From Paenibacillus sp. H1-7 (GTDB lineage Bacteria > Bacillota > Bacilli > Paenibacillales > NBRC-103111), in NCBI RefSeq assembly GCF_022354825.1, contig NZ_CP031168.1, positions 6,263,501 through 6,327,500 of the forward strand: DNA of 64,000 nucleotides, in the 5' to 3' direction. The position numbers and the translations under genes were made by a program. The notes below the pieces were generated by a model. That model was not told the DNA's origin. It saw only the letters and a program-made list of their open reading frames with translations, and did not search any database. Below are positions 51,114-59,850 of the stretch, piece after piece (the first letter of the stretch is position 1; each line of letters begins with the position of its first letter).

Positions 51114-52298
51114 TCATTTTAGTTTTTTCTTGCTTTTACTTTTTTTAGGAGATTGCTCTAATAGCTTCAATAGACGATGGGCTGTCCAGTCCCACGTAAA
51201 ATGCTCACGGACTCTTTTCAAGCTCTCCTGACCGAATCGCTGCGCCAGCCCCTCTTGCGTCAAAATATCGTGAATCCTTTGCGGCAGCTCCCTGTTTACG
51301 AACGACGAATCGATCAGAAAGCCCGTCATTTCATGCTCGATAATTTCCTTCATCCCTCCGGCGCGGGTAGCCACTACAGGGACACCTGACGCCATCGCTT
51401 CCACATTGACAAGACCGAATGCTTCCTTCTGATTGGAGGGCACTACAAGCACGTCGGCCAAGTGGAACCACCTTGAAATTTCCGTATGCGGAACGTAAGG
51501 GATAAACCGGACGTGCTGCGGCATTCGGGAACCCAGCTCCCATAAATACTTGACATAAGGTGTCGCCCGGTTCGAGCCGTACGTTGCGCTTCCCACAACG
51601 AGCAGCACCGCCTCCGGAATGCGCTCCACAATTTGCGGCATCGCGAGCAGCAAGTTATGCACACCCTTGATTTTAATCAGCCTGCCGACATACAGGATAA
51701 TTTTTTTGCCGGCCAGACCCATTTGGTGAAGCGTCATTTGCCGTTGATGCTCGCTTTCCTCCGTCCAGCGTGATGTAAAGCCTTCCGTATCGACCCCCAG
51801 ATGGTTCACGACCATTTTGTGCATCATGCGGGGAGCTTTACGAATCATTTCCTCTCTCAAAAAGTGGCTGTTCACGATGATGCGATCAGCGGCGGCAAGA
51901 CACGACCGAAGCTCGGAAGCCCGAATATGCGGCCTGGATACGAAGGTAAGCGAATGCAAAACAAGCCACAAGCTTGCCTTGGGATGCCTGCGGCGCAAGT
52001 AACGGATGAACCGGGGACGATTTTCCACCTGAATGACTTGGGGCCGGTAAGCGGCAAGCTTGCGGCTAACCCGTTTCATATAAGAACGCGGAGTCACTGC
52101 CCGTACCCTCACATACCGGACACCATCCAAATCCTCCACGGAAGGCCGGTCCTTTTCCTTTTTGCCGAACACGACAGGAGTTGCATCACGAGCCAATCGC
52201 TTGGCCACCTGTTCTATTACTAGCTCGACCGAGCTGCTGGTAGCCGAAGGAACGGCGTAGGAACCTGGCGACACAATGGCAATTACAGGTCGTTTCAT
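51114..52298 (-). CDS. Glycosyltransferase family 4, CotSA/YtcC-like
   Basis: This 394-residue GT-B enzyme resembles spore-coat glycosyltransferases. Blocks are VIAIVSPGSYAVPSATSSSVE, RIIVNSHFLREEMIRK, KIILYVGRLIKIKGVHNLLLA, WFHLADVLVVPSNQKEAFGLVNVEAMASG (split at the E-x7-E donor motif) and PVVATRAGGMKEIIEH. It ends in a Lys/Ser-rich tail (PKKSKSKKKLK), another basic tail in this locus. GAGGGGG seven bases before the ATG at 52298 fixes the start over a longer frame. It is divergent from a YheC/D spore-coat protein, so both are probably sporulation genes. Confidence 0.92.
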   Translation of the reverse strand: MKRPVIAIVSPGSYAVPSATSSSVELVIEQVAKRLARDATPVVFGKKEKDRPSVEDLDGVRYVRVRAVTPRSYMKRVSRKLAAYRPQVIQVENRPRFIRYLRRRHPKASLWLVLHSLTFVSRPHIRASELRSCLAAADRIIVNSHFLREEMIRKAPRMMHKMVVNHLGVDTEGFTSRWTEESEHQRQMTLHQMGLAGKKIILYVGRLIKIKGVHNLLLAMPQIVERIPEAVLLVVGSATYGSNRATPYVKYLWELGSRMPQHVRFIPYVPHTEISRWFHLADVLVVPSNQKEAFGLVNVEAMASGVPVVATRAGGMKEIIEHEMTGFLIDSSFVNRELPQRIHDILTQEGLAQRFGQESLKRVREHFTWDWTAHRLLKLLEQSPKKSKSKKKLK

Positions 52299-52458
52299 AA
52301 GGGCGCCCCCTCTGCGAGATGATTCCTTTATGCATGCAGTGTATTCACTTGTCTGCACACAGGGAACGTCCAACAGACAACTTCTCCCGCCCCTTTCCAG
52401 GCAACCTTATGTTCTAATACGGACAGGCGTCACAAGGATCAATCAATGCCCACCACAC

Positions 52459-52477
52459 CTGTCCATACGCTATGGAC
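52459..52477. promoter_or_regulatory. Palindrome with back-to-back CATAnnnTA elements
   Basis: TGTCCATACGCTATGGACA has eight-base perfect arms. It contains CATAnnnTA on both strands, 73 bases before the YheC/D gene and about 165 before the CotSA-like gene. It may be a regulator site or a shared sigma-K -10. Confidence 0.35.
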
Positions 52478-52543
52478 AATACTCACATATGATGTGCTTA
52501 GAAATGCTAACCGTGTCCAGCTTTGTAGGAAGGAGTGAAAATC

Positions 52544-53641
52544 GTGCAGCATTCATATGTGGGCATCCTCGTAAACGACAAATTGTATAACAGCATTCCT
52601 GTGGGGGATACGAAGTATGAAGCCATTGATTTTTACGTGGAGGCAGGCAGGAGATATGGAGTGACTCCGTGTTTCTTTCGCATCCATGACGTTCGTTCTG
52701 CAAATCCATGGATCAAGGCATACGTCAAGCAAGATGACCGCTTTGTTCTAACTCGCGTCCCGCTGCCAGTCGTCATCCATAACCGGGCCCTCTATCACGG
52801 CCGCAAAAAGTTTAGGGAGCTTGGCTCATGGGCCGACGGCGGCACACTGTTCTTCAATCAATGGAACCGGTACAGCAAGCTGCAGACCCAGCATATTCTC
52901 TTGAACGAAACATCCTTGAAGCCTCACTTGCCCGAAACGTTCACAGCGACCTCACGGCATATCGACATGATGATGAAGCAGTATGACAAGCTTATTATTA
53001 AACCGGACCAAAGCGGTGTAGGACGGGGAATCATGCTGCTCGAGCGAAACGGAGACAACTGGAAGCTGACGTATCCGGCAAGCTTGAGCGTACACAATCG
53101 ACGCTGGAAGCAGATGGAGTTTAAAGGAAACCGGATCCCTTCCTTATTAACGCGATGGCTGCGCAAAAAGAAATTCATCGTTCAGCAAAGGCTTCCTCTT
53201 GCCACTTTCCAGGGGAGACCGTTCGATATGAGAGTGTCCGTCCAGCGCGACGGATCGGGAGAATGGCAGGTGACCGGGCTCGTCGCCAAGGTGGCGCCGC
53301 ACAATCGTTTTTTGACCAATGTGGCGCAAGGAGGCTCTTTACAGCAGCTTCAGGACATATTAGCCCAAGAATATCCGCAGCTGCAGCAGCAGGACGTCTT
53401 TCAAGCGATACACGAATTCTCGCTCAAAATCGCCCGGATCTTGGGATCCAGCCTGCCGCACATGGCGGATCTCGGCCTCGATATTGGCATTACGAAGGAC
53501 GGCGTTCCGCTATTCATCGAATGCAACGGCAAAGACCAGCGGTATGCCTTCCGCGAGGCAGGGATGACGGAGGAATGGAAAGCTTCTTACTACAACCCGA
53601 TCGCTTACTCCAAATATTTGTTGGACCAGCGGAAGCAATAA
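52544..53641 (+). CDS. YheC/YheD family endospore coat-associated ATP-grasp protein
   Basis: This 365-residue protein belongs to the YheC/D family found on spore coats. The N-terminal part is SYVGILVNDKLYNSIP and YVEAGRRYGVTPCFFRI. The ATP-grasp region follows, with YDKLIIKPDQSGVGRGIMLLER, RPFDMRVSVQRDGSGEWQV and the metal-binding DLGLDIGITKDGVPLFIECNG. AAGGAG eight bases before the GTG at 52544 sets the start over an upstream GTG. The family is ATP-grasp by fold, but its ligase substrate is unknown. It is divergent from the CotSA-like gene. Confidence 0.92.
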   Translation: MQHSYVGILVNDKLYNSIPVGDTKYEAIDFYVEAGRRYGVTPCFFRIHDVRSANPWIKAYVKQDDRFVLTRVPLPVVIHNRALYHGRKKFRELGSWADGGTLFFNQWNRYSKLQTQHILLNETSLKPHLPETFTATSRHIDMMMKQYDKLIIKPDQSGVGRGIMLLERNGDNWKLTYPASLSVHNRRWKQMEFKGNRIPSLLTRWLRKKKFIVQQRLPLATFQGRPFDMRVSVQRDGSGEWQVTGLVAKVAPHNRFLTNVAQGGSLQQLQDILAQEYPQLQQQDVFQAIHEFSLKIARILGSSLPHMADLGLDIGITKDGVPLFIECNGKDQRYAFREAGMTEEWKASYYNPIAYSKYLLDQRKQ

Positions 53642-53644
53642 AGA

Positions 53645-53675
53645 GCGGCTCGTATCGGGCCGCCCTTTTGTTTTT
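53645..53675 (+). terminator. Terminator after the YheC/D gene
   Basis: GCGGCTC and GGGCCGC arms around a short loop are followed by CCTTTTGTTTTT on the plus strand. Confidence 0.82.
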
Positions 53676-53693
53676 CAACGACAACATCAGGAG

Positions 53694-54260
53694 CTAATGG
53701 TCTCCGTTGTAACGGAAGCAGCTCACCGTATGATCGTTCACCATCCCCGTAGCTTGCATGAAAGCATAGCAGATCGTCGTACCGACGAATTTGAAGCCGC
53801 GCTTGCGTAAATCCTTGCTCATCGCATCGGATTGCGGCGTGCTGGCAGGGACATCCTTCAGCGACTCCCGATGATGTACGAGCGGAGCCCCTCCGACAAA
53901 TTGCCATATGTAAGCATCAAAGCTGCCAAATTCCTTTTGCACGCTCAAAAAAGCTTTCGCATTCGTAATCGCCGACTGCACCTTCAGACGATTGCGGATA
54001 ATCCTCTCGTTCGACAGCAGCTCCGCTACCTTGGCGTCATCGTACGCGGCCACCTTTTCCGGGTCGAAGCGATCGAACGCCTCACGGTACGCTTCACGCT
54101 TTTTCAGCACCGTATACCAGCTCAAGCCCGCTTGCGCCCCTTCGAGGATCAGCATCTCGAACAGCTTTTGGTCATCGTGAACCGGGACGCCCCACTCCTC
54201 GTCATGATATTGTTGGTACAACGGATCTTCATTGACCCAGCCGCATCTGGATTTTTCCAT
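53694..54260 (-). CDS. tag: DNA-3-methyladenine glycosylase I
   Basis: This 188-residue base-excision enzyme removes 3-methyladenine from DNA. It has the zinc Cys and His in RCGWVNEDPLYQQYHDEEWG with HDDQKLFEMLILEGAQAGLSW (split at the substrate loop). TVLKKREAYREAFDRFDP follows, and the C-terminal zinc ligands are in MVNDHTVSCFRY. GAGGGG seven bases before the ATG at 54260 sets the start over a longer frame. It is convergent with the YheC/D gene and unrelated to the purine genes beside it. Confidence 0.94.
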   Translation of the reverse strand: MEKSRCGWVNEDPLYQQYHDEEWGVPVHDDQKLFEMLILEGAQAGLSWYTVLKKREAYREAFDRFDPEKVAAYDDAKVAELLSNERIIRNRLKVQSAITNAKAFLSVQKEFGSFDAYIWQFVGGAPLVHHRESLKDVPASTPQSDAMSKDLRKRGFKFVGTTICYAFMQATGMVNDHTVSCFRYNGDH

Positions 54261-54377
54261 GATTATTCCCCTCTTTCTGTGAGACGTCACATCATCCCAC
54301 CTATTGTAACACAGGGATAGGACAAGTTCTGTCACATACATATACAAGGAGAATTATCGAACATTTGTTCTCATTTG

Positions 54378-55634
54378 TCAATAACGGGGACTACCGCTCA
54401 CGACAGCTTCATCATAAATGTCCAGGGCCGCTTGCACGGCTTTGCCGGTATGGACGTTTACTTGATGACGAAGCAGCACCGCCTCGAGAGCTCCAAGCAG
54501 ATGAAGCACATTTCTCTTGCTGCAGCTGAACCCCATCGTTCCGATTCTCCATATTTTCCCTTTCAGTGGCCCGAAGGAGCTGGCTATTTCGATTCCGAAC
54601 TGCTCCAGCAGCATCATCCGCACCGAATCCCCATCCACTCCGGCAGGAATCCGGATGCAAGTAACAACGGTCATTTTGCAATCCGGTGAACCGTACAGCT
54701 GCAGCCCCATAGCCTGAAGTCCTCCGACCAAGGCTTGCTCATGGAGCTTATGGCGGGCAAAACGCGCCTCCAGCCCCTCCTCCAGCACGAGCCGTACCCC
54801 TTCGCGCAGTGCATACAGCATCGAAGTCGCCTCTGTATGATGATTCAGTCTGGCAGGGCTCCAATAGTCCTGCAGCATGCTCAAGTCAAAATAGTTGCTG
54901 CGGATGGTTTGTGCCGGCATCCCATCAAGGGCGGCGCTTTTATCGCTTAGCCCGCGCTCGATTTTTTTCCTGCGCAGCACTTTGGCCTCGATCCTGTCGT
55001 TATAGGTGATGGGCGACATGCCTGCGGGGATGGACAAACATTTCTGCGTGCCTCCGATAACCGCATCCAGCATCCATTCATCCGTCTTCACTTCTACACC
55101 GCCGATGGTGGCGACCGCGTCGACGATCAACAAGCTGCCCTGCTCCCGGCAGGCGCGACCGATGTCCGCAAGAGGCTGGATGCGTCCGGTAGAGGTTTCT
55201 CCGTGGACGATAGCCACGATGTCAGGCTTTTCGCGCTGCATTGCATCTATGACTTCTTCAGACTCGAACACGTATCCCCATTCCTTCTCGATAGCGACGA
55301 CCCGGGCTCCGCAGCGCTCTGCGATTTCCCACAAAAGATAGCCGAACCGCCCGTACACCGGTATGAGCACCTTGTCTCCCGGCTCGATAACGCTTGTCAT
55401 GACCGCTTCGATCCCGCTTCGGGAGGTACCGTCGATAGGATAAGCCCACCGGTTGTTCGTTTGGAACAGGCTTCGCAGCATTTCCATCGTTTCGTTCATC
55501 AGTCCGGTAAACTCCGGATCGAACTGCCCGAGAATCGGGAACGACATGGCGCGAAGCACGCGTGGATCTACCTCTACCGGCCCCGGTGTCATTATGGTTC
55601 GAAGAGATGGGGCTAAATCGTTGTACCGCTTCAT
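54378..55634 (-). CDS. pucG: (S)-ureidoglycine-glyoxylate aminotransferase (PucG-like)
   Basis: This PLP enzyme transfers the amino group of ureidoglycine to glyoxylate, producing glycine. The 418 residues include TIMTPGPVEVDPRVLRAMSF, GTSRSGIEAVMTSVIEPGD, HGETSTGRIQPLADIG and the PLP lysine in IGGTQKCLSIPAGMSPITYN. The C-terminal WRIGTMGFSCSKRNVLHLL is typical of the AGXT family. It overlaps the allantoate amidohydrolase gene by four bases. The operon context strongly favours the purine role over serine- or alanine-glyoxylate transamination. Confidence 0.92.
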   Translation of the reverse strand: MKRYNDLAPSLRTIMTPGPVEVDPRVLRAMSFPILGQFDPEFTGLMNETMEMLRSLFQTNNRWAYPIDGTSRSGIEAVMTSVIEPGDKVLIPVYGRFGYLLWEIAERCGARVVAIEKEWGYVFESEEVIDAMQREKPDIVAIVHGETSTGRIQPLADIGRACREQGSLLIVDAVATIGGVEVKTDEWMLDAVIGGTQKCLSIPAGMSPITYNDRIEAKVLRRKKIERGLSDKSAALDGMPAQTIRSNYFDLSMLQDYWSPARLNHHTEATSMLYALREGVRLVLEEGLEARFARHKLHEQALVGGLQAMGLQLYGSPDCKMTVVTCIRIPAGVDGDSVRMMLLEQFGIEIASSFGPLKGKIWRIGTMGFSCSKRNVLHLLGALEAVLLRHQVNVHTGKAVQAALDIYDEAVVSGSPRY

Positions 55635-56929
55635 ACGACCCCTCCTTTATACGCTTCTGCATAACCCAGCTGATACAGCATCCTGCCGAGCACATATACC
55701 CCTCTGCCCAAGTCATCGGGCGAAGTGTACTCCAATGGCGAATGACTGATCCCGCCCCGGCTCGGAACGAAAACCATAGCGGTGGGGCACATGCGCTGGA
55801 ATACCTGGGCGTCGTGGCCCGCCCCGCTGACCATTCGCTTATAGGATAAACGATGCTCACGGCATATCGTTTCCGTCAAATCCGTCAACGCCGGATGCAT
55901 CGGCGCCGGCTTCACATCCATCCATAGCGAATGAGCCATCGCCACCCCGTTGTAATCGGCTATCGCCTTGAATTCGCTTATCATTCGGGAGCAAAAATCA
56001 CCCAGCACATTCTCATCATCATGCCTCACATCTACAGTAAACGCCGCTTTCCCCGGGATGACATTGGGTACGTTCGGCTCCAGCTCAAGCCGGCCCACCG
56101 TTGCAACAAGGGGAGCTCCATGAAGCGTCGCCGATTGGCGAACGGCGCTTATCATCTCTGCCGCTGCTGCAAGCGCGTCTTTCCGCATTCGCATAGGCGT
56201 CGTACCGGCATGGTTTGCTTCCCCGGTTATCTGGATGGCAAATCGTTTTTGGCCGACGATGGCTTCCACTATACCAATGGATGTGCTCTCGCGCTCCAGC
56301 ACGATCCCCTGCTCGATATGAAGCTCGACAAACAGCGCAATATCGCTGCGCCTGCAGTCCTTTTGCTCCGGGTTCCCGAAGCCGGCCGACTTCATTGCCT
56401 GCCGGAACTCTATGCCGGTGCTGTCTCTCATGCCCTCAATATGCCCTTCGTCATACAGCCCCGCTATGCTCCCCGATCCCCAGTAGGTCATCGGAAAACG
56501 GCTGCCCTCTTCTTCAGCCAGCGCTATAACCTCTATGCTGCGCCGTGGTTTGCCGAACCGTCGCTGCAAATGTTCCACGGCTAGGAGAGCAGCTATAATG
56601 CCGTAGGCACCGTCATAGCGGCCGCCGGAGGCGACCGTATCGATATGCGAGCCCGTCAGAATGGCAGGCGCATCACAATCCTCGCCTTCCAGCCTGCCGA
56701 ACAGGTTGCCCGCACGATCGAAGCTGACAGCGAAGCCGGCCCGCTTCATTCGCTCAGCCAAAGCGAGCTGGGCTTGGGCCCAGCTGTCGGAATACAGCAG
56801 CCGGGTAACACCTCCTTGCGGATCGGCGCCATAGCCAGACAGCCAATTCAGCAGCTGCTCGGCCTCCCGGCCGAAGCTGGCGGCTAGCTCCGCTTCTCCT
56901 TCACCCGGCAGCTCGCTCCATGTTTCCAT
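55631..56929 (-). CDS. pucF: Allantoate amidohydrolase (M20 family hydrolase)
   Basis: This metal-dependent enzyme hydrolyses allantoate to ureidoglycine, ammonia and CO2. The 432 residues have metal ligands in LTGSHIDTVASGGRYDGAYG, LAEEEGSRFPMTYWGSGS and LFVELHIEQGIVLE, and a substrate-side VSGAGHDAQVFQRMCPTAM. It is Zn/Mn-type like the hydantoinase/carbamoylase family; the neighbours assign it to purine breakdown. It overlaps pucG by four bases and follows allantoinase by 41 bases. Confidence 0.93.
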   Translation of the reverse strand: METWSELPGEGEAELAASFGREAEQLLNWLSGYGADPQGGVTRLLYSDSWAQAQLALAERMKRAGFAVSFDRAGNLFGRLEGEDCDAPAILTGSHIDTVASGGRYDGAYGIIAALLAVEHLQRRFGKPRRSIEVIALAEEEGSRFPMTYWGSGSIAGLYDEGHIEGMRDSTGIEFRQAMKSAGFGNPEQKDCRRSDIALFVELHIEQGIVLERESTSIGIVEAIVGQKRFAIQITGEANHAGTTPMRMRKDALAAAAEMISAVRQSATLHGAPLVATVGRLELEPNVPNVIPGKAAFTVDVRHDDENVLGDFCSRMISEFKAIADYNGVAMAHSLWMDVKPAPMHPALTDLTETICREHRLSYKRMVSGAGHDAQVFQRMCPTAMVFVPSRGGISHSPLEYTSPDDLGRGVYVLGRMLYQLGYAEAYKGGVV

Positions 56930-56970
56930 ATGTGTATGCCTCCCTGCATTTTGTCATGTCCGGCTGCATA

Positions 56971-58401
56971 TCAACAATCTGCAGCGATTGCCCCTTCGGC
57001 CGTAGCCGTCTTACGTACTGCAGCAGGCTTAATCCACTGTCCGTGCCCTTTCGGACCCAGTCCTTCCTCAAGCGAATATACACGTTCCCCGCGACTGAAT
57101 GTCGTGACGACCCGGCAGTCGAACGTTCTGCCCACGTAGGGACTCTGTTGATGCCGCGAGTACAGATGCGCCGCTTCGAGCGTATAGCTCTCATCCATCT
57201 TAACGATCGCGAGATCGGCATCAGCCCCGATGGCGATCTCGCCCTTGCGCGGATGCAATCCGAACCTTCGCGCAGGCTGATAAGACAGCATTCGCGCCAA
57301 GACCGGCAGCTCTATACCGCGCTTCAAGTGCCCTTCGTGGAGCATCAGCTCGAGCGTGCTTTGCGCTCCGCTAATGCCTCCCCATGCGCTGAAAAAGCAG
57401 CCGTCGCCAGCTGCCTTCAGCTCCGGAGGGCAAGGCGAATGATCCGATGCGATGATGTCGATCCTTCCTGCACGCAGCGCCGCCCAAAGGCGCTCCTGCT
57501 CGTCGGCGCTGCGCAGCGGAGGCGCGCATTTGGACACCGGGCCGAGCGACTCCATGTCTTCCTCGGTCAGGGCCAAATAATGCGGGCACGTCTCCGCCGT
57601 AACGTTCAGCCCGACCTGCTTCGCACGGTCGATCAGCTCAATGGCCGCCTCGCTGCTTATATGCACAAAGTGCAGCGAGCAGCCTGTGTGACGGGCATAC
57701 AACAATGCCCGATTGACCGCCTCCAGCTCCGCAATAATCGGGCGGGTTGCCGCATAATCGCGGGCGGTGCGCCTGCCTTCGCGCATGGCTTTGGCCGCGA
57801 GCGTCGAGGTAAGAGAGTCGCTCTCTGCATGGAGCGCCAAAATCCCGTTCATGGCGGCGATCCGCTTCATGCCTTCATATAACGCGAGGTCGTCAACCTC
57901 GCGGAATATATCGTCCCCTTGGCCGCCGGGGTCCGAGAGAAACGCCTTGAAGCCGATAGCTCCCATAGCGGTGAGCGGCTCCAACTGGTCCCGGTTCCCG
58001 GGCACGAGTCCTCCCCAGATCGCGTAGTCCACATAAGATTGCCCCCGCGCAGCCTCCAGCTTCTGCTCAAAAGCCGCAGCCGTCACCGTAGGCGGCCTGC
58101 CGTTGAGCGGCATATCCACATACGTAGTCGTCCCTCCTGCGGCTAGCGCCGCCGATCCTGAAGCGAAGCCCTCCCAGCTTCCGAGGCCCGGTTCATTGAA
58201 ATGAACATGAACATCCACCACTCCCGGAAACACATAGCAGCCAGAGGCATCGACGGTTTTCATCGATACCTCCCCACAGGCCTCCAGACGTTCGCCGAGT
58301 CCGGCGATACGCCCGTCGCGAATGCCGATATCCAATTGGCGAGCCTCATCGCGCAGCACGACCATTCCGTTTCGAATTACGGTATCGAACGTTTCCGGCA
58401 T
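56971..58401 (-). CDS. pucH: Allantoinase
   Basis: This amidohydrolase opens allantoin to allantoate. The 476 residues have the metal-binding FPGVVDVHVHFNEPGLGSWEG, VDMPLNGRPPTVT, the carbamate lysine in AIGFKAFLSDPGGQGDD, VHISSEAAIELIDRA, TAETCPHYLALTEEDM and IASDHSPCPPE. It is preceded by the 1-kb hairpin array rather than directly by the uricase genes, so it may be transcribed separately or with attenuation. Confidence 0.94.
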   Translation of the reverse strand: MPETFDTVIRNGMVVLRDEARQLDIGIRDGRIAGLGERLEACGEVSMKTVDASGCYVFPGVVDVHVHFNEPGLGSWEGFASGSAALAAGGTTTYVDMPLNGRPPTVTAAAFEQKLEAARGQSYVDYAIWGGLVPGNRDQLEPLTAMGAIGFKAFLSDPGGQGDDIFREVDDLALYEGMKRIAAMNGILALHAESDSLTSTLAAKAMREGRRTARDYAATRPIIAELEAVNRALLYARHTGCSLHFVHISSEAAIELIDRAKQVGLNVTAETCPHYLALTEEDMESLGPVSKCAPPLRSADEQERLWAALRAGRIDIIASDHSPCPPELKAAGDGCFFSAWGGISGAQSTLELMLHEGHLKRGIELPVLARMLSYQPARRFGLHPRKGEIAIGADADLAIVKMDESYTLEAAHLYSRHQQSPYVGRTFDCRVVTTFSRGERVYSLEEGLGPKGHGQWIKPAAVRKTATAEGAIAADC

Positions 58402-58435
58402 ATCGGAAGCCCCCTCCGAAAAAATTGATTATTTA

Positions 58436-59456
58436 TGCGTTACAGAGTGCGCTCGACCGGTTTCCCTGCACGTAACGCGGTTTTTCCGCGTTACAGCACC
58501 ACTCTCGCGACCGTCACCACTTATCGGCAATCCGTAACACGGTTTTTCCGTGTTACAGATCACGCTCGCACAATTTCCCTGATCGTAACGCGGATTTTCC
58601 GCGTTACAGCTTGCTTCTCGCGACCGTCACCGCTTATCGGCGATCCGTAACACGGTTTTTCCGTGTTACAGAGTGCGCTCGCTCATTTTCCCTGCCCGTA
58701 AAGCGGTTTTTCCGCGTTACAGCTCCCTTCTCGCGACCGTGTCCGCTTATCGAAGAGCTGTAACGCGGATTCTCCGTGTTACAGAGTGCGCTCAACCGGT
58801 TTCCCTGCACGTAACGCGAATTTTCCGCGTTACAGCTTCCTTCTCACGACCGTCACCGCTTATCGACGATCCGTAACACGGTTTTTCCGTGTTACAGAGT
58901 GCGCTCAACCGGTTTCCCTGCACGTAACGCGAATTTTCCGTGTTACAGAGTGCGCTCAACCGGTTTCCCTGCACGTAACGCGAATTTTCCGTGTTACAGA
59001 GTGCGCTCAACCGGTTTCCCTGCACGTAACGCGAATTTCCGCGTTACAGCTTCCTTCTCGCGATCGTCACCGCTTATCGACGATCCGTAACGCGGTTTTT
59101 CCGTGTTACAGAGATCACTCGCACATTTTCCCTGCACATAACGCGGATTTCCCGCGTTACAGCACCACTCTCGCGACCGTCACCGCTTATCGGCGATCTG
59201 TAACACGGTTTTTCCGTGTTACAGAGTGCGCTCAACCGATTTCCCTGCACGTAACGCGGTTTTTCCGCGTTACAGCACCACTCTCGCGACCGTCACCGCT
59301 TATCGACGATCCGTAACACGGTTTTTCCGTGTTACAGAGTGCGCTCGCACATTCCCCCTGCACGTAACGCGGTTTTTCCGCGTTACAGCACCACTCTCGC
59401 GACCGTCACCGCTTATCGACGATCCGTAACACGGTTTTTCCGTGTTACAGAGTGCG
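58436..59456. repeat. Array of about 18 palindromic hairpins with alternating spacers
   Basis: The core is GTAACGCGG-TTTTT-CCGCGTTAC or its variant GTAACACGG-TTTTT-CCGTGTTAC. In most units the change in one arm is matched in the other arm, so pairing is kept. The hairpins sit near 58471, 58534, 58584, 58646, 58698, 58760, 58810, 58872 and on to 59424, with a leading half copy at 58436. Two spacer types alternate: a short one (GTGCGCTC...TTTCCCTGCAC) and a longer one (CTCTCGCGACCGTCACC...TTATCG). Three short-spacer units run in direct tandem near 58900-59030. Short open frames here are by-products of the periodicity. Confidence 0.93.
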
Positions 59457-59467
59457 CCCGACTAGCT

Positions 59468-59845
59468 TCAACTCCCCCGGTAGGTGCTGTACCCCCCGGG
59501 TGATACCAGCAGCGGAACATGGTAGCTTCTGCCCTCATCGCCGACACAGAAGCGGATAGGCACCCGATTCAGGAACGGCACCCCGCCGCCGGCCATTCTC
59601 GCCCCGGCTTCTCCCGCCGTACCCTGGAAGTAATCCGCAACGAAGAACACAAGCTCGTATTCGCCTGCCTTCAGGTCGGCACCCTCCAGCAGCGGACGCC
59701 CCGTCCGGCCGTCCGAATTGGTTACGCTGCAGCCGAGTAGCGTTCTTGCCTCCGCTTCGCCGATTCGGTACAGCGCCACTTCGATTCCGGCCGCCGGCCG
59801 GCCGCACGACAAGTCCAGCACGTGCGTCGATATTTTACCCGCCAT
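59468..59845 (-). CDS. pucM: 5-hydroxyisourate hydrolase (transthyretin-like)
   Basis: This 125-residue enzyme hydrolyses 5-hydroxyisourate, the product of uricase, to OHCU. It has ISTHVLDLSCGRPAAGIEVAL, DGRTGRPLLEG, an RVPIRFCVGDEGRSYHVPLLVSPGGYSTYRGS-type end (YRGS tetrapeptide, diagnostic), and active-site His in ISTHVLD and SYHVPL. I took the ATG at 59845 with GAGGG nine bases upstream; an ATG two codons earlier overlaps the uricase stop as TGATG. It is the third gene of the uraD operon and lies directly before the hairpin array. Confidence 0.93.
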   Translation of the reverse strand: MAGKISTHVLDLSCGRPAAGIEVALYRIGEAEARTLLGCSVTNSDGRTGRPLLEGADLKAGEYELVFFVADYFQGTAGEAGARMAGGGVPFLNRVPIRFCVGDEGRSYHVPLLVSPGGYSTYRGS

Positions 59846-59850
59846 AAGCA

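Noticed and set aside
58435..59429. Short open frames within the hairpin array
   Set aside because: They are created by the repeat periodicity, have no ribosome site and share no protein family.
58436..59456. A CRISPR array
   Set aside because: The repeats are strongly palindromic hairpins, the spacers are only two recurring types rather than unique, and no cas genes are near.
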